Shown one piece after another: positions 1-7,306 of a stretch of DNA of 13,419 nt. The notes under the pieces were generated by a model. It did no database searches and was not told the DNA's origin. It saw only the letters and a program-made list of their open reading frames with translations. The position numbers and the translations under genes were made by a program. Where the stretch lies: positions 9,454 through 22,872 of the forward strand of contig DOOI01000037.1 in NCBI GenBank assembly GCA_003512825.1, read 5' to 3'. This DNA comes from Paracoccaceae bacterium (GTDB taxonomy: Bacteria > Pseudomonadota > Alphaproteobacteria > Rhodobacterales > Rhodobacteraceae). Within the stretch, counting starts at the first letter, position 1; every line of letters starts with the position of its first letter.

Positions 1-161
1 AGGGGCAAAGCGTGCGCGTTTGGGATTCGACGGATGAAATGCGGTATCTGGTGATCCCGATGCGGCCGGACAACACCGAGGGAATGAGCGAGCTGGAGTT
101 GGCGGCACTGGTGACGCGCGATTCGATGGTGGGCACGGGCCTAGTGCGGGGGACGCCATGA
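1..161 (+). CDS. nthA: Nitrile hydratase alpha subunit, C-terminal end (partial)
   Basis: This is the last 52 codons of a gene that begins before the window; the frame starts at base 3 and ends with TGA at 159-161. The translation contains [19 protein letters not shown] and then [14 protein letters not shown], the conserved end of nitrile hydratase alpha subunits. Nitrile hydratase is a cytoplasmic heterodimer that hydrates nitriles to amides, using non-heme Fe(III) or Co(III) bound by a Cys-rich claw in the alpha subunit. That claw lies upstream of the window, so the metal type cannot be read here. The stop overlaps the beta-subunit start as ATGA, which indicates translational coupling. Identification rests on motif recognition and on the two recognisable partners downstream. 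Confidence 0.88.
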   Translation, partial: GQSVRVWDSTDEMRYLVIPMRPDNTEGMSELELAALVTRDSMVGTGLVRGTP

Positions 162-835
162 GCCGGGTGCATGACATGGGGGGACGGCGGGGGGATGGGC
201 CAGTGCCTTTTGACCCTGATGAGCCCGTTTTCAAAGAGGCATGGCATGCGCGGGCTTTGGCAGTGACCTTGGCTGCGGGCGGACTGGGGCAATGGACGTT
301 GGATACATCTCGTCATGCGCGGGAACTTTTGGGTCCAAAGGATTACACAAGATTTTCCTATTACGAAAAGTGGCTTGCGGCTTTGGCTGATCTTTTGGTG
401 AGCAAGGGCGTTGTGACGCGCGCCGAGTTGGCGGAGGGAAAATCCTCTGAAGTCAGCGCATTGGCGGGGCGTTGTTTGACCGCGGATCGCGTGGCAAATG
501 TTTTGGCACAGGGGGGGCCAACTGAGCGGGAGGCGCGCCAAATGCCCGGTTTTCGAACGGGCGCACGGGTTCGGGCGCGGCGTCCTGCGCGCAATGTGTT
601 GGTCGCGGGAGGTCATACGCGTTTGCCGGGCTACCTCGCCGGAGTTCCCGGCAGGATCTTGGCGTGCCACGGCGCGCATGTCTTGCCTGATGCCAATGCA
701 CATGGATTGGGGGAGGCGCCTGAGCCGCTTTATACTGTGGTGTTTCGGGCTGAAGATGTCTGGGGCGTGGCGGAGCGCCCCGGAGATGAAGTGACGGCGG
801 ATCTTTGGGAAAGTTATCTGGAGGCTGTCGCATGA
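158..835 (+). CDS. nthB: Nitrile hydratase beta subunit
   Basis: A 225-residue protein, the usual size for this family. It opens with the typical MSRVHDMGG followed by GPV and a [13 protein letters not shown] helix (about residues 21-32). The N-terminal helical half has [14 protein letters not shown] at about 67-80. The C-terminal SH3-like barrel begins near residue 131 and carries [10 protein letters not shown] (151-160), [13 protein letters not shown] and [13 protein letters not shown]; it ends with [11 protein letters not shown]. All of these match the NHase beta family. The subunit pairs with alpha to form the active site in the cytoplasm. The start overlaps the nthA stop by 4 bases and the end overlaps the next gene by 4 bases, so the three genes form one operon. 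Nothing looks truncated. Confidence 0.93.
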   Translation: MSRVHDMGGRRGDGPVPFDPDEPVFKEAWHARALAVTLAAGGLGQWTLDTSRHARELLGPKDYTRFSYYEKWLAALADLLVSKGVVTRAELAEGKSSEVSALAGRCLTADRVANVLAQGGPTEREARQMPGFRTGARVRARRPARNVLVAGGHTRLPGYLAGVPGRILACHGAHVLPDANAHGLGEAPEPLYTVVFRAEDVWGVAERPGDEVTADLWESYLEAVA

Positions 836-1170
836 GCACTTGCGCGACAGTCCCAATAGAAGCACCACCGTTTTCGGAGCCATGGCACGCACAAGCCTTT
901 GCTTTGACAGTGCATTTGAATGCGCGTGGGGCTTATAGTTGGCCGCAATGGGCGGAGCGGTTTGGTTCGGAACTGGCCACGCGACGCGGGGCGCGTGGCG
1001 CTCTGGATGGCGGCGCGGATTATTGGGAGGCATGGCTGGGGGCCTTGGAAGGGCTGCTGGCTGAGCAAGGTTTGGCAGAACCGGGAGCAGTAGAGGCTTT
1101 GCGTCATGCTTGGGCGGAGGCCTATTTGCATACGCCTCATGGCGCGCCTGTACGCCTTACCTCAAGGTGA
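832..1170 (+). CDS. Nitrile hydratase accessory/activator protein
   Basis: A 112-residue protein. I chose the ATG at 832 because it forms an ATGA overlap with the nthB stop; the open frame reaches back to 805 without better signals. The sequence resembles the N-terminal half of the beta subunit encoded just upstream: FSEPWHAQAFALTVHL aligns with [16 protein letters not shown], and YWEAWLGALEGLLAEQGL aligns with [18 protein letters not shown]. It ends in YLHTPHGAPVRL, typical of the NHase accessory family. Family members act as metallochaperone or subunit-exchange factors that load the metal into the alpha subunit. The alpha-beta-activator order is the classical arrangement. No separate GTPase-type chaperone is seen next to it. 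Confidence 0.85.
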   Translation: MSTCATVPIEAPPFSEPWHAQAFALTVHLNARGAYSWPQWAERFGSELATRRGARGALDGGADYWEAWLGALEGLLAEQGLAEPGAVEALRHAWAEAYLHTPHGAPVRLTSR

Positions 1171-1227
1171 AACGGCACAGACTGCGGCACAAAGGGCGAC
1201 ATCGGCGCGCGGCGATGAATTTCCGGT

Positions 1228-1255
1228 TTAACACCGCGCGCGGGGCGGCTATATC
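1228..1255 (+). promoter_or_regulatory. Predicted sigma70-type promoter of purA
   Basis: TTAACA (1228-1233, 5 of 6 matches to the -35 consensus), a 16-bp GC-rich spacer containing CCGCGCGCGG, then TATATC (1250-1255, 4 of 6). Transcription would start near 1262 and leave a leader of about 34 bases with GGAAGG as ribosome site. It lies in the 125-bp gap after the nitrile hydratase operon, which suggests purA is transcribed separately. Inferred from sequence match alone. Confidence 0.45.
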
Positions 1256-1295
1256 GACGCGGGTTTGAAACCACATTCCGGAAGGACCGAGGCAT

Positions 1296-2591
1296 ATGGC
1301 AAACGTAGTCGTCGTGGGCGCTCAATGGGGCGACGAAGGCAAAGGTAAGATCGTGGACTGGCTTAGCGAGCGCTCGGACGTGATCTGCCGCTTTCAGGGC
1401 GGTCACAATGCAGGCCATACGCTGGTGATTGATGGCAAGGTCTACAAGTTGAACGCCTTGCCATCGGGTGTGGTGCGGGGCGGCAAATTGTCGGTGATCG
1501 GCAATGGTGTGGTCTTGGATCCTTGGCATCTGGTGTCGGAGATCGAAAAGATCCGCGCGCAGGGTGTGGAGATTAATCCTGAAACGCTGATGATTGCGGA
1601 AAATACGCCGCTGATCTTGCCGTTTCATGGGGAACTGGACCGGGCGCGGGAAGAAGCAGCGTCTGCAGGCACAAAGATTGGCACGACGGGGCGCGGTATT
1701 GGCCCGGCCTATGAAGACAAGGTCGGTCGGCGTTCGGTGCGAGTGGCAGACTTGGCGGACCGGGCAACACTGGAGGCCCGGGTGGACCGGGCGTTGCAAC
1801 ATCATAATCCGCTCCGCAAAGGTTTGGGCATTTCCGAGATCGATCGTGATGCGATCATTGCAAAGCTGGTGGAGATTGCACCGGAAATCTTGAAATATGC
1901 GGCCCCAGTCTGGAAGGTGCTGAACGAAAAGCGCAAGGCGGGAAAGCGGATCTTGTTTGAGGGCGCGCAGGGCTCGCTGTTGGACATCGACTTCGGAACC
2001 TATCCCTTTGTCACGTCTTCAAACGTGGTGGCCGGACAAGCGGCTGCGGGAACGGGCATGGGGCCGGGGGCCATCGGCTATGTCTTGGGCATTGTGAAAG
2101 CCTATACGACCCGTGTCGGGGAAGGCCCGTTTCCAACCGAGCTGAAAGACGCGGATGGTGAAAGACTGGGAACGCGCGGCCATGAGTTTGGCACGGTCAC
2201 CGGACGCAAGCGTCGGTGCGGGTGGTTTGATGCAGCTTTGGTGCGCCAGACATGCGCGGTTTCCGGGGTGAACGGCATCGCGTTGACCAAACTCGACGTC
2301 TTGGACGGGTTTGAGACGCTGAAAATCTGCGTGGGCTATGATCTGGATGGGGCGCGGCTTGATTACCTGCCCACGGCGGCCGATCAGCAAGCGCGGTGCA
2401 AGCCAATCTACGAAGAGATCGAAGGCTGGTCGCAATCAACCGAAGGTGCACGCAGCTGGGCCGACTTGCCTGCCGCGGCAATCAAATATGTCCGCCGGAT
2501 CGAAGAATTGATTGATTGCCCTGTCGCGCTACTTTCCACCTCGCCCGAACGCGATGATACGATCCTCGTTACAGACCCCTTCGCGGATTGA
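1296..2591 (+). CDS. purA: Adenylosuccinate synthetase
   Basis: A 431-residue protein of normal family length. It catalyses the GTP-dependent joining of IMP and aspartate to adenylosuccinate, the first committed step to AMP, in the cytoplasm. Diagnostic motifs are all present: the phosphate-binding loop GDEGKGK at 12-18 with catalytic Asp13, GGHNAGHT at 35-42 with catalytic His41, and the signature [11 protein letters not shown] at 132-142. [33 protein letters not shown] and [12 protein letters not shown] follow, then the guanine-binding LTKLDVLDG. The start ATG has GGAAGG 9-14 bases upstream. A small membrane-protein gene follows 17 bp after the stop and is probably co-transcribed. No anomalies. 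Confidence 0.98.
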   Translation: MANVVVVGAQWGDEGKGKIVDWLSERSDVICRFQGGHNAGHTLVIDGKVYKLNALPSGVVRGGKLSVIGNGVVLDPWHLVSEIEKIRAQGVEINPETLMIAENTPLILPFHGELDRAREEAASAGTKIGTTGRGIGPAYEDKVGRRSVRVADLADRATLEARVDRALQHHNPLRKGLGISEIDRDAIIAKLVEIAPEILKYAAPVWKVLNEKRKAGKRILFEGAQGSLLDIDFGTYPFVTSSNVVAGQAAAGTGMGPGAIGYVLGIVKAYTTRVGEGPFPTELKDADGERLGTRGHEFGTVTGRKRRCGWFDAALVRQTCAVSGVNGIALTKLDVLDGFETLKICVGYDLDGARLDYLPTAADQQARCKPIYEEIEGWSQSTEGARSWADLPAAAIKYVRRIEELIDCPVALLSTSPERDDTILVTDPFAD

Positions 2592-2608
2592 TCGGGCAGG
2601 AGGAACTT

Positions 2609-2830
2609 ATGGCGTTGACCTACAAAGCTCGCAAGCGCTTGGCCTTGCTTATTCTTGTCATTGGGCTGCCGCTTTATGTTGTTGTGGCCGTCAGTCTGGT
2701 GAACTGGCTTGAGCGCCCGCCTATCTGGCTGGAGTTTTTGGTTTATGTCGGATTGGGGTTTCTTTGGGCTTTGCCGTTCCGCCGCATCTTTCGTGGTATT
2801 GGTCAGCCCGACCCGGATGAGACACCATAA
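2609..2830 (+). CDS. DUF2842 small membrane protein
   Basis: A 73-residue protein. The ATG at 2609 is preceded by a strong AGGAGG, which argues against the longer frame that would overlap purA. Two hydrophobic segments are visible, about residues 11-33 (LALLILVIGLPLYVVVAVSL) and 39-56 (IWLEFLVYVGLGFLWALPF). Between them lies WLERPPIWLE, and the tail FRRIFRGIGQPDPDE is charged. This pattern matches the DUF2842 family that I recognise from Rhodobacteraceae and other alphaproteobacteria. The function is unknown; it should sit in the inner membrane with two helices. Its position 17 bp behind purA suggests co-transcription, but no functional link to purine synthesis is known. Confidence 0.85.
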   Translation: MALTYKARKRLALLILVIGLPLYVVVAVSLVNWLERPPIWLEFLVYVGLGFLWALPFRRIFRGIGQPDPDETP

Positions 2831-2856
2831 GTTTGATTTGATCCCTTGGGCTTTAG

Positions 2857-2879
2857 GGAAGGGGCAGGCAGCCCCTTCC
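2857..2879 (+). terminator. Hairpin terminator between purA-DUF2842 and the dsrE-like gene
   Basis: A perfect 9-bp stem, GGAAGGGGC (2857-2865) and GCCCCTTCC (2871-2879), with loop AGGCA. It lies 26 bases after the DUF2842 stop, between convergent genes, so it could serve both strands. There is no clean U-run on either side, so intrinsic termination may be weak. Confidence 0.65.
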
Positions 2880-2885
2880 TCATTC

Positions 2886-2911
2886 TGCCTGAGGGTATTT
2901 CCCAAGAAGAA
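2886..2911. repeat. Rhodobacteraceae-type intergenic GAGGRTATTT...AAGAAGAA motif
   Basis: Directly after the hairpin the sequence reads CTGCCTGAGGGTATTTCCC and then AAGAAGAAAA. From memory, very similar strings (GAGGATATTT, a few bases, CCAAGAAGAA) recur after genes in many Rhodobacteraceae genomes. I saw only one copy here, so its repeat status rests on recall and not on this window. Function unknown. Confidence 0.4.
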
Positions 2912-2923
2912 AATCACGCCATG

Positions 2924-3367
2924 TCAGGGGCGGATGTAGGTATAACCTGCCTCTTGCAGCTCGACGAGGCGCACGACACCCGAGGGAACGACAGTCGCTT
3001 CTTCGAGAAGCGCAACCTCTTGGCCTGCTTTGGCATTCATGGCTTTGAGGGTGTTGCCACAGGCGGCAAAGGAAACATTGTCGCTTTCCATGGCCATTGC
3101 TTTGATCCGTTCGGCAACAGGGCTTTTGTCTTTTACATACATCATCAGGCCCGGCCCGTAGGCCACGACTTCGACGATCGCTGTATCGCCTTGGGATTCG
3201 TAATATTTGGTCAAGTTCTGCACGTTGTTCAGCGCCATATTCAGCACTTGTGGATCATTTTGATCGACATGGACGGCGACGTGATGGGTTTTTCCGTCTG
3301 CCAGAGCGGCCAGCGGGGCACAAAGAGCGGCGGCGGTGAGTGCAGCGCTAAGGATGAGATGTTTCAT
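2924..3367 (-). CDS. Exported DsrE/F-like family protein
   Basis: A 147-residue protein. The ATG at 3367 is chosen because GGGAGGAC lies 6 or more bases upstream and a signal peptide begins there: MKHLILSAALTAAALCAPLAALADG, with likely cleavage after ALA or ADG near residues 22-25. The mature part, HHVAVHVDQNDPQVLNMALN and following, resembles the DsrE-like sulfur-relay fold (COG1416 type). It keeps a single cysteine, Cys103, in SFAACGNTL, where that family has its conserved Cys. DsrE-type proteins carry sulfur as a persulfide; exported members are poorly characterised. No other sulfur-oxidation gene is nearby. The gene stands alone between a convergent purA unit and a divergent ImuA-like gene. 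Substrate and role are unknown. Confidence 0.8.
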   Translation of the reverse strand: MKHLILSAALTAAALCAPLAALADGKTHHVAVHVDQNDPQVLNMALNNVQNLTKYYESQGDTAIVEVVAYGPGLMMYVKDKSPVAERIKAMAMESDNVSFAACGNTLKAMNAKAGQEVALLEEATVVPSGVVRLVELQEAGYTYIRP

Positions 3368-3398
3368 GATGGTGTCCTCCCATAGGTTTGTTTCTATT

Positions 3399-3419
3399 TT
3401 TGCATTTGAATATTTGCAT
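3399..3419. repeat. Direct repeat TTTGCAT-N7-TTTGCAT, possible operator
   Basis: Two identical 7-mers at 3399-3405 and 3413-3419, with starts 14 bases apart, in the AT-rich stretch 32-52 bases upstream of the dsrE-like start. The position would suit a regulator-binding site for that gene. No regulator can be named. Confidence 0.25.
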
Positions 3420-3474
3420 GTGAGGCTTTGTGGGTCATCTGTTTTTTGGCCTTTTGGGAAGCTTTGCGGAGGGC

Positions 3475-3503
3475 TTGAGAACATTTAGAGAACAAAATAG
3501 AAT
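3475..3503 (+). promoter_or_regulatory. Sigma70-type promoter of the imuA-like gene
   Basis: TTGAGA (3475-3480, 5 of 6) and TAGAAT (3498-3503, 5 of 6) with an ideal 17-bp spacer. The spacer holds the LexA box. Initiation would fall near 3510, almost on the first possible ATG (3509), which raises the chance that translation starts at 3545 or 3551 instead. Confidence 0.7.
3479..3493 (+). promoter_or_regulatory. LexA (SOS) box GAAC-N7-GAAC
   Basis: GAAC (3479-3482), seven bases ATTTAGA, GAAC (3490-3493). This is exactly the direct-repeat LexA operator described for alphaproteobacteria (GTTC-N7-GTTC, here as GAAC-N7-GAAC). It overlaps the end of the -35 element and fills the promoter spacer, so bound LexA would block RNA polymerase. 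The gene downstream is ImuA-like, a known class of SOS target, which supports the call. Confidence 0.82.
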
Positions 3504-3508
3504 GGGAC

Positions 3509-4207
3509 ATGCCGAATCTGCATCTGAATCCGGGCCGTCACCCAATGCCAATGAGCCGACGGGGGCAGGCCAGTTTCGAGCCCGCACCGGGGGTGCGACT
3601 GGCTTTGGCGCGGGTGCATGAAATTTGCGGATCTGCTCGAGTGCGGGCAGGGCTGTGGCTGGCCGGGCAAACACAGGGGCCGGTGTTATGGATTTCCATG
3701 CTGCATGGTGGGACGGTTTTGAACACCGATGGTTTGGCCGCGCTGATTGCCCCTGGCCGGGTGATTTTTGTCACGGCGGAGCGTGCGGAAGACGCGCTTT
3801 GGGCTATGGAAGAAGCGGTGCGCTCAGGACATCTGGGGGCTGTCGTCGCGGAATTCCCAAGCCCACCCGCGATGACCCCGGTGCGGCGCTTGCATCTTGC
3901 CGCAGAGGCCACACGCCCTGTGGCACCGCTTGTGCTCATCTTGACGCCTGAAGATGGTGGTGCGCCGGGGGTTGAAAGCCGCTGGCAGATGGAGCCTGCA
4001 CATGGAAGGGCGACAGGGGTTCCGGCAAGCGGGCTGCGGCCCGATTTACCTTCCGCGGAGCCGCTTTCTTGGTGGTTCGCTTGTTTGCGCGCCCGTGGGC
4101 TTGGCTCTCAGCCGCGATATCGTTTGCGATTGTCGCCGGAAGGGCGCGGGATGGTTCTTGTCGAAAATGTCGCTTTTGGCGTGGCGCCGCCTGCAACTGC
4201 GCCGTAG
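3509..4207 (+). CDS. ImuA-like RecA-fold protein, SOS controlled
   Basis: Up to 232 residues; starts at 3545 or 3551 are also in frame and fit the predicted transcript start better, and none has a clear ribosome site. The core ARVHEICGSARVRAGLWLAG (34-53), GPVLWISML (57-65) and AEDALWAMEEAVRSGHLGAVVAE (93-115) resembles ImuA proteins. So do VRRLHLAAEAT (125-135), LILTPEDGGAPGVESRW and WQMEPAHG. ImuA is a RecA/SulA-like accessory factor that works with ImuB and DnaE2 in mutagenic translesion synthesis. The Walker A position has no GxxxxGK[ST], so ATP binding is doubtful. The LexA box just upstream supports an SOS role. Unlike the canonical cassette, the next gene, 9 bp on, is a transporter and not imuB. 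The alternative is an uncharacterised RecA-like protein. Confidence 0.62.
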   Translation: MPNLHLNPGRHPMPMSRRGQASFEPAPGVRLALARVHEICGSARVRAGLWLAGQTQGPVLWISMLHGGTVLNTDGLAALIAPGRVIFVTAERAEDALWAMEEAVRSGHLGAVVAEFPSPPAMTPVRRLHLAAEATRPVAPLVLILTPEDGGAPGVESRWQMEPAHGRATGVPASGLRPDLPSAEPLSWWFACLRARGLGSQPRYRLRLSPEGRGMVLVENVAFGVAPPATAP

Positions 4208-4216
4208 CGTTGCATT

Positions 4217-5458
4217 ATGCATCTGTTCTTGTCCTTCGGCTCACTCTTCTTGTCGGTCATCTTGTTGCAAATCTCGATGGGCAGCGTTGGCCCTTTGGAT
4301 GCGCTCTCGGGGCTTGCGCTGGCGTTTTCCAAGGCTGAAATCGGGCTCTTGGGCTCGGCGCATTTCTTTGGCTTCTTTATTGGTTGCTGGGGGGCGCCGC
4401 GCTTGATGGGGAGCGTCGGGCATTCGCGGGCGTTTGCCGCCTTTACCGCGATTGGCGCAATCGCGCTTCTGGCTCACATGCTTTTGGTCAACCCTACGGC
4501 CTGGGCCGTGATGCGGATCGGCACCGGACTTTGCATTGCCGGATGTTACACAGTGATTGAAGCTTGGCTGCAGGCGCGGGTGACCAATGAGACGCGGGGC
4601 CGGGCGATGGGGCTTTACCGGGTAACGGATATCTCGGCCTCTCTTTTGTCGCAGATGCTGATCTCTGTGCTCGCACCCGCCGCCTATGCCTCCTACATGC
4701 TCATCGCTTTGATCTGTTGCGCGGCAATCTTGCCACTGACGCTGACCCGCGAGAGCCAACCCGAAATTCCCCAAGCGCCGCGCTTGCGTCCGGGGCTGGC
4801 AATTGCAATGTCACCTCTGGCCGTGGCCGCCGTGGTTGTCTCGGGCCTCACCTCTGGCAGCTTTCGGATGATCGGACCGGTCTATGGTCAAGAGGTTGGG
4901 CTGAACCCAGAGCAAATCGCGTGGTTTTTGGCGACTTACGTTGCCGGGGGGGCGTTATCACAATATCCTGTTGGCTGGCTCGCTGACAAAAACGACCGCC
5001 GTCATGTGCTGATCGGGTTGTCTATTGCGGCAATCCTCTCTTGTGCTTTGTCTGCTAGTATCTCTGGCTCTGGCCTTGCGGCACTACTGGTTGCAACAGG
5101 CTTATTTGGCTTTATGACCTTCCCGCTCTATTCGGTTGCAGCCGCTCACGCGCATGACTTTGCGACACCTGAGCAGCGCGTTGAACTTTCGGCGGCGCTG
5201 ATGTTTTGGTATGCGGTGGGTGCCATAGCCTCGCCTCTGCTTGCGTCCTTGTTGATTGAGAGTTTTGGCCCGCCTGCGCTATTTGTGATGATTTCCGCAG
5301 GCCATGCCGCGCTCATCCTCTTTGGCTTTGCTCGGATGCGGGCGCGCCCGACGCTTGGTGCGCGGACGCCCTATGTCTATTCGCCACGCACCAGTTTTCT
5401 GATCGGACGACTTTTGGGGCGGATGCGGGATGAAGGCACCGACAAACCGCCGCGCTGA
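4217..5458 (+). CDS. MFS transporter (YcaD-like)
   Basis: A 413-residue, strongly hydrophobic protein with about 12 membrane segments in two halves, the normal size for a single MFS permease. The first half has LGSAHFFGFFIGCWGAPRLM and RIGTGLCIAGCYTVIEAWLQ. The second-half copy of motif A reads GWLADKNDRRHVLIG (about 251-265). VIEAWLQARVTNETRGRAMG between helices 4 and 6 is typical of the YcaD-like branch. The substrate cannot be read from sequence. The start lies 9 bp after the ImuA-like gene and has no promoter of its own that I can see, so it is probably co-transcribed from the LexA-controlled promoter. An efflux role during DNA damage is an inference only. A basic tail, RTSFLIGRLLGRMR, faces the cytoplasm. 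Confidence 0.88.
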   Translation: MHLFLSFGSLFLSVILLQISMGSVGPLDALSGLALAFSKAEIGLLGSAHFFGFFIGCWGAPRLMGSVGHSRAFAAFTAIGAIALLAHMLLVNPTAWAVMRIGTGLCIAGCYTVIEAWLQARVTNETRGRAMGLYRVTDISASLLSQMLISVLAPAAYASYMLIALICCAAILPLTLTRESQPEIPQAPRLRPGLAIAMSPLAVAAVVVSGLTSGSFRMIGPVYGQEVGLNPEQIAWFLATYVAGGALSQYPVGWLADKNDRRHVLIGLSIAAILSCALSASISGSGLAALLVATGLFGFMTFPLYSVAAAHAHDFATPEQRVELSAALMFWYAVGAIASPLLASLLIESFGPPALFVMISAGHAALILFGFARMRARPTLGARTPYVYSPRTSFLIGRLLGRMRDEGTDKPPR

Positions 5459-5533
5459 ACCTGCCTCGCCTCTGGCAGTTTGGCACGCGCTGCGCTAGGA
5501 GGGGCAAAACAAATTCGGGATAAGTGTAGATCC

Positions 5534-7246
5534 ATGGCACGTCACCTCATCACCTCCGCCATTCCCTATATCAACGGCATCAAACACTTGGGAAATCTCG
5601 TAGGGTCGCAATTGCCCGCCGACCTTTACGCGCGATATCTGCGCGGGCGCGGCCATGAAGTGCTGTTTTTATGTGCCACCGATGAGCATGGCACCCCAGC
5701 GGAACTTGCTGCTGCCAAAGCAGGCAAGCCTGTTGCAGACTATTGTGCCGAAATGCATGCGGTACAGGCGGAAATTGCCAGTGGGTTTCGCCTTTCCTTT
5801 GACCACTTCGGGCGCTCTTCTTCTGCTCAAAACAAAGCTTTGACCCAACATATGGCGCGCAGATTGGGAGAAGCTGGATTGATCCGCGAGGTCACGGAGC
5901 AACAGATGTATTCTGTGGCCGATGGCCGCTTCCTTCCTGATCGCTATATTGAGGGAACTTGCCCGAATTGCGGCTTTGAGAGTGCTCGGGGCGATCAATG
6001 TGACAATTGCACCAAGCAATTGGACCCAATCGACTTGATTAATCCAAGATCAACGGTCTCTGGGTCTACAGACCTTGAACTGCGCGAGACCAAACATCTT
6101 TATTTGCGTCAGTCCGCCCTTAAAGGCGATCTTGAAGCGTGGATCGACGGCAAGACAAATTGGCCCGTGCTCTCGACCTCAATCGCCAAGAAATGGCTGA
6201 ACGATGGGGATGGGCTGCAAGACCGCGGCATTACGCGTGACCTTGCTTGGGGTGTGCCCGCTCAATTTGCCGACGCTCCGTGGCAGGGCATGGATGGCAA
6301 GGTGTTTTATGTCTGGTTTGACGCACCGATTGAATATATCGCCTGCGCCCAAGAATGGGTGGATGCCGGAAAAGGCGCAGATTGGGAGCGCTGGTGGCGC
6401 ACCGACAAAGGGGCCGCCGATGTCACTTACACCCAATTCATGGGTAAGGATAACGTGCCCTTCCACACGCTGAGTTTCCCCGCGACGATCTTGGGGTCGA
6501 ACGAGCCATGGAAGCTGGTGGATTACATCAAATCCTTTAACTACCTCAACTATGATGGTGGCCAGTTTAGCACCTCGCGCGGTCGCGGCGTGTTCATGGA
6601 TCAGGCATTGGAAATCCTACCCTCCGACTATTGGCGCTGGTGGCTGCTCAGCCATGCCCCAGAAACATCGGACGCGGAGTTTACTTGGGAAAACTTCCAA
6701 GCCTCTGTGAACAAAGACCTAGCGGATGTCTTGGGAAATTTTGTGAGCCGTATCACGAAGTTTTGCCGCTCGAAGTTTGGCGAAACCGTTCCAGAAGGTG
6801 GCACTTGGGGCCCGCAGGAAGACGGGCTGGCCGAGGCGCTGAAGTCTCGCCTTTCGGCGTATGAAACCTTCATGGACGATAAAGAGGTTCGCAAGGCCGC
6901 CGCCGAGTTGCGCGCAATCTGGGTGTTGGGAAATGAGTATCTGCAATCCGCAGCACCTTGGGTGACCTTTAAGGAGGACCCGGAAAAGGCCGCAATGCAA
7001 ACCCGGTTGGGGCTGAACCTGATCCGGCTTTATGCAAACCTCGCCGCGCCCTTCATTCCAGATGCATCAACGACCATGCTCACCGCCATGAATGCCCAAA
7101 ACGCCGATTGGCCGACGGATATGGTGGAAGCGCTGCATTCCTTGCCAGCGGGTCACGCATTCGTGGTGCCAGAAGTGCTTTTCGCAAAAATTTCAGACGA
7201 ACAGCGAGAAGATTGGCAGATGCGGTTCGCCGGAGTTCGGACTTAA
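5534..7246 (+). CDS. metG: Methionyl-tRNA synthetase
   Basis: A 570-residue class I aminoacyl-tRNA synthetase that charges tRNA-Met with methionine. The start ATG at 5534 gives [21 protein letters not shown], the conserved first strand with the HIGH-type motif HLGN at 18-21. An in-frame extension to 5480 has no family support. A zinc knuckle is visible as C143-x2-C146-x9-C156-x2-C159. [13 protein letters not shown] and [16 protein letters not shown] follow. The KMSKS-type loop reads QFSTSRG (344-350), the FSTSR variant, with Gln in place of the first Lys. The C-terminal anticodon domain has [21 protein letters not shown]. There is no C-terminal dimerisation domain. The ribosome site is weak (GGGA at 5517-5520). 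A 75-bp gap separates it from the MFS gene. Confidence 0.96.
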   Translation: MARHLITSAIPYINGIKHLGNLVGSQLPADLYARYLRGRGHEVLFLCATDEHGTPAELAAAKAGKPVADYCAEMHAVQAEIASGFRLSFDHFGRSSSAQNKALTQHMARRLGEAGLIREVTEQQMYSVADGRFLPDRYIEGTCPNCGFESARGDQCDNCTKQLDPIDLINPRSTVSGSTDLELRETKHLYLRQSALKGDLEAWIDGKTNWPVLSTSIAKKWLNDGDGLQDRGITRDLAWGVPAQFADAPWQGMDGKVFYVWFDAPIEYIACAQEWVDAGKGADWERWWRTDKGAADVTYTQFMGKDNVPFHTLSFPATILGSNEPWKLVDYIKSFNYLNYDGGQFSTSRGRGVFMDQALEILPSDYWRWWLLSHAPETSDAEFTWENFQASVNKDLADVLGNFVSRITKFCRSKFGETVPEGGTWGPQEDGLAEALKSRLSAYETFMDDKEVRKAAAELRAIWVLGNEYLQSAAPWVTFKEDPEKAAMQTRLGLNLIRLYANLAAPFIPDASTTMLTAMNAQNADWPTDMVEALHSLPAGHAFVVPEVLFAKISDEQREDWQMRFAGVRT

Positions 7247-7265
7247 ACCCAAACAACGCAGGGCG

Positions 7266-7280
7266 GGGGCAGACGGCCCC
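7266..7280. terminator. Weak hairpin between metG and the convergent regulator
   Basis: GGGGC (7266-7270), loop AGACG, GCCCC (7276-7280), followed by GTCTAACGTTTCATT. The stem is only 5 bp and the U-run is poor. It sits in the 60-bp gap between convergent stop codons, which is the main reason to call it. Confidence 0.35.
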
Positions 7281-7306
7281 GTCTAACGTTTCATTCGCCT
7301 TTGCAC

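Noticed and set aside
1234..1243. CCGCGCGCGG palindrome as a terminator of the nitrile hydratase operon
   Set aside because: It cannot form a hairpin with a proper loop and has no U-run. It fits better as the spacer of the purA promoter.
1137..1805. A 222-codon minus-strand open frame over the start of purA
   Set aside because: Antisense to purA, low-complexity basic composition and no ribosome site; a coding shadow.
5481..5496. TGGCACG-N4-GCGCT, resembling a sigma54 promoter (GG-N10-GC) before metG
   Set aside because: The -24 half matches well but the -12 half matches only partly, and sigma54 control of a housekeeping tRNA synthetase is unlikely. No enhancer-binding site is seen.
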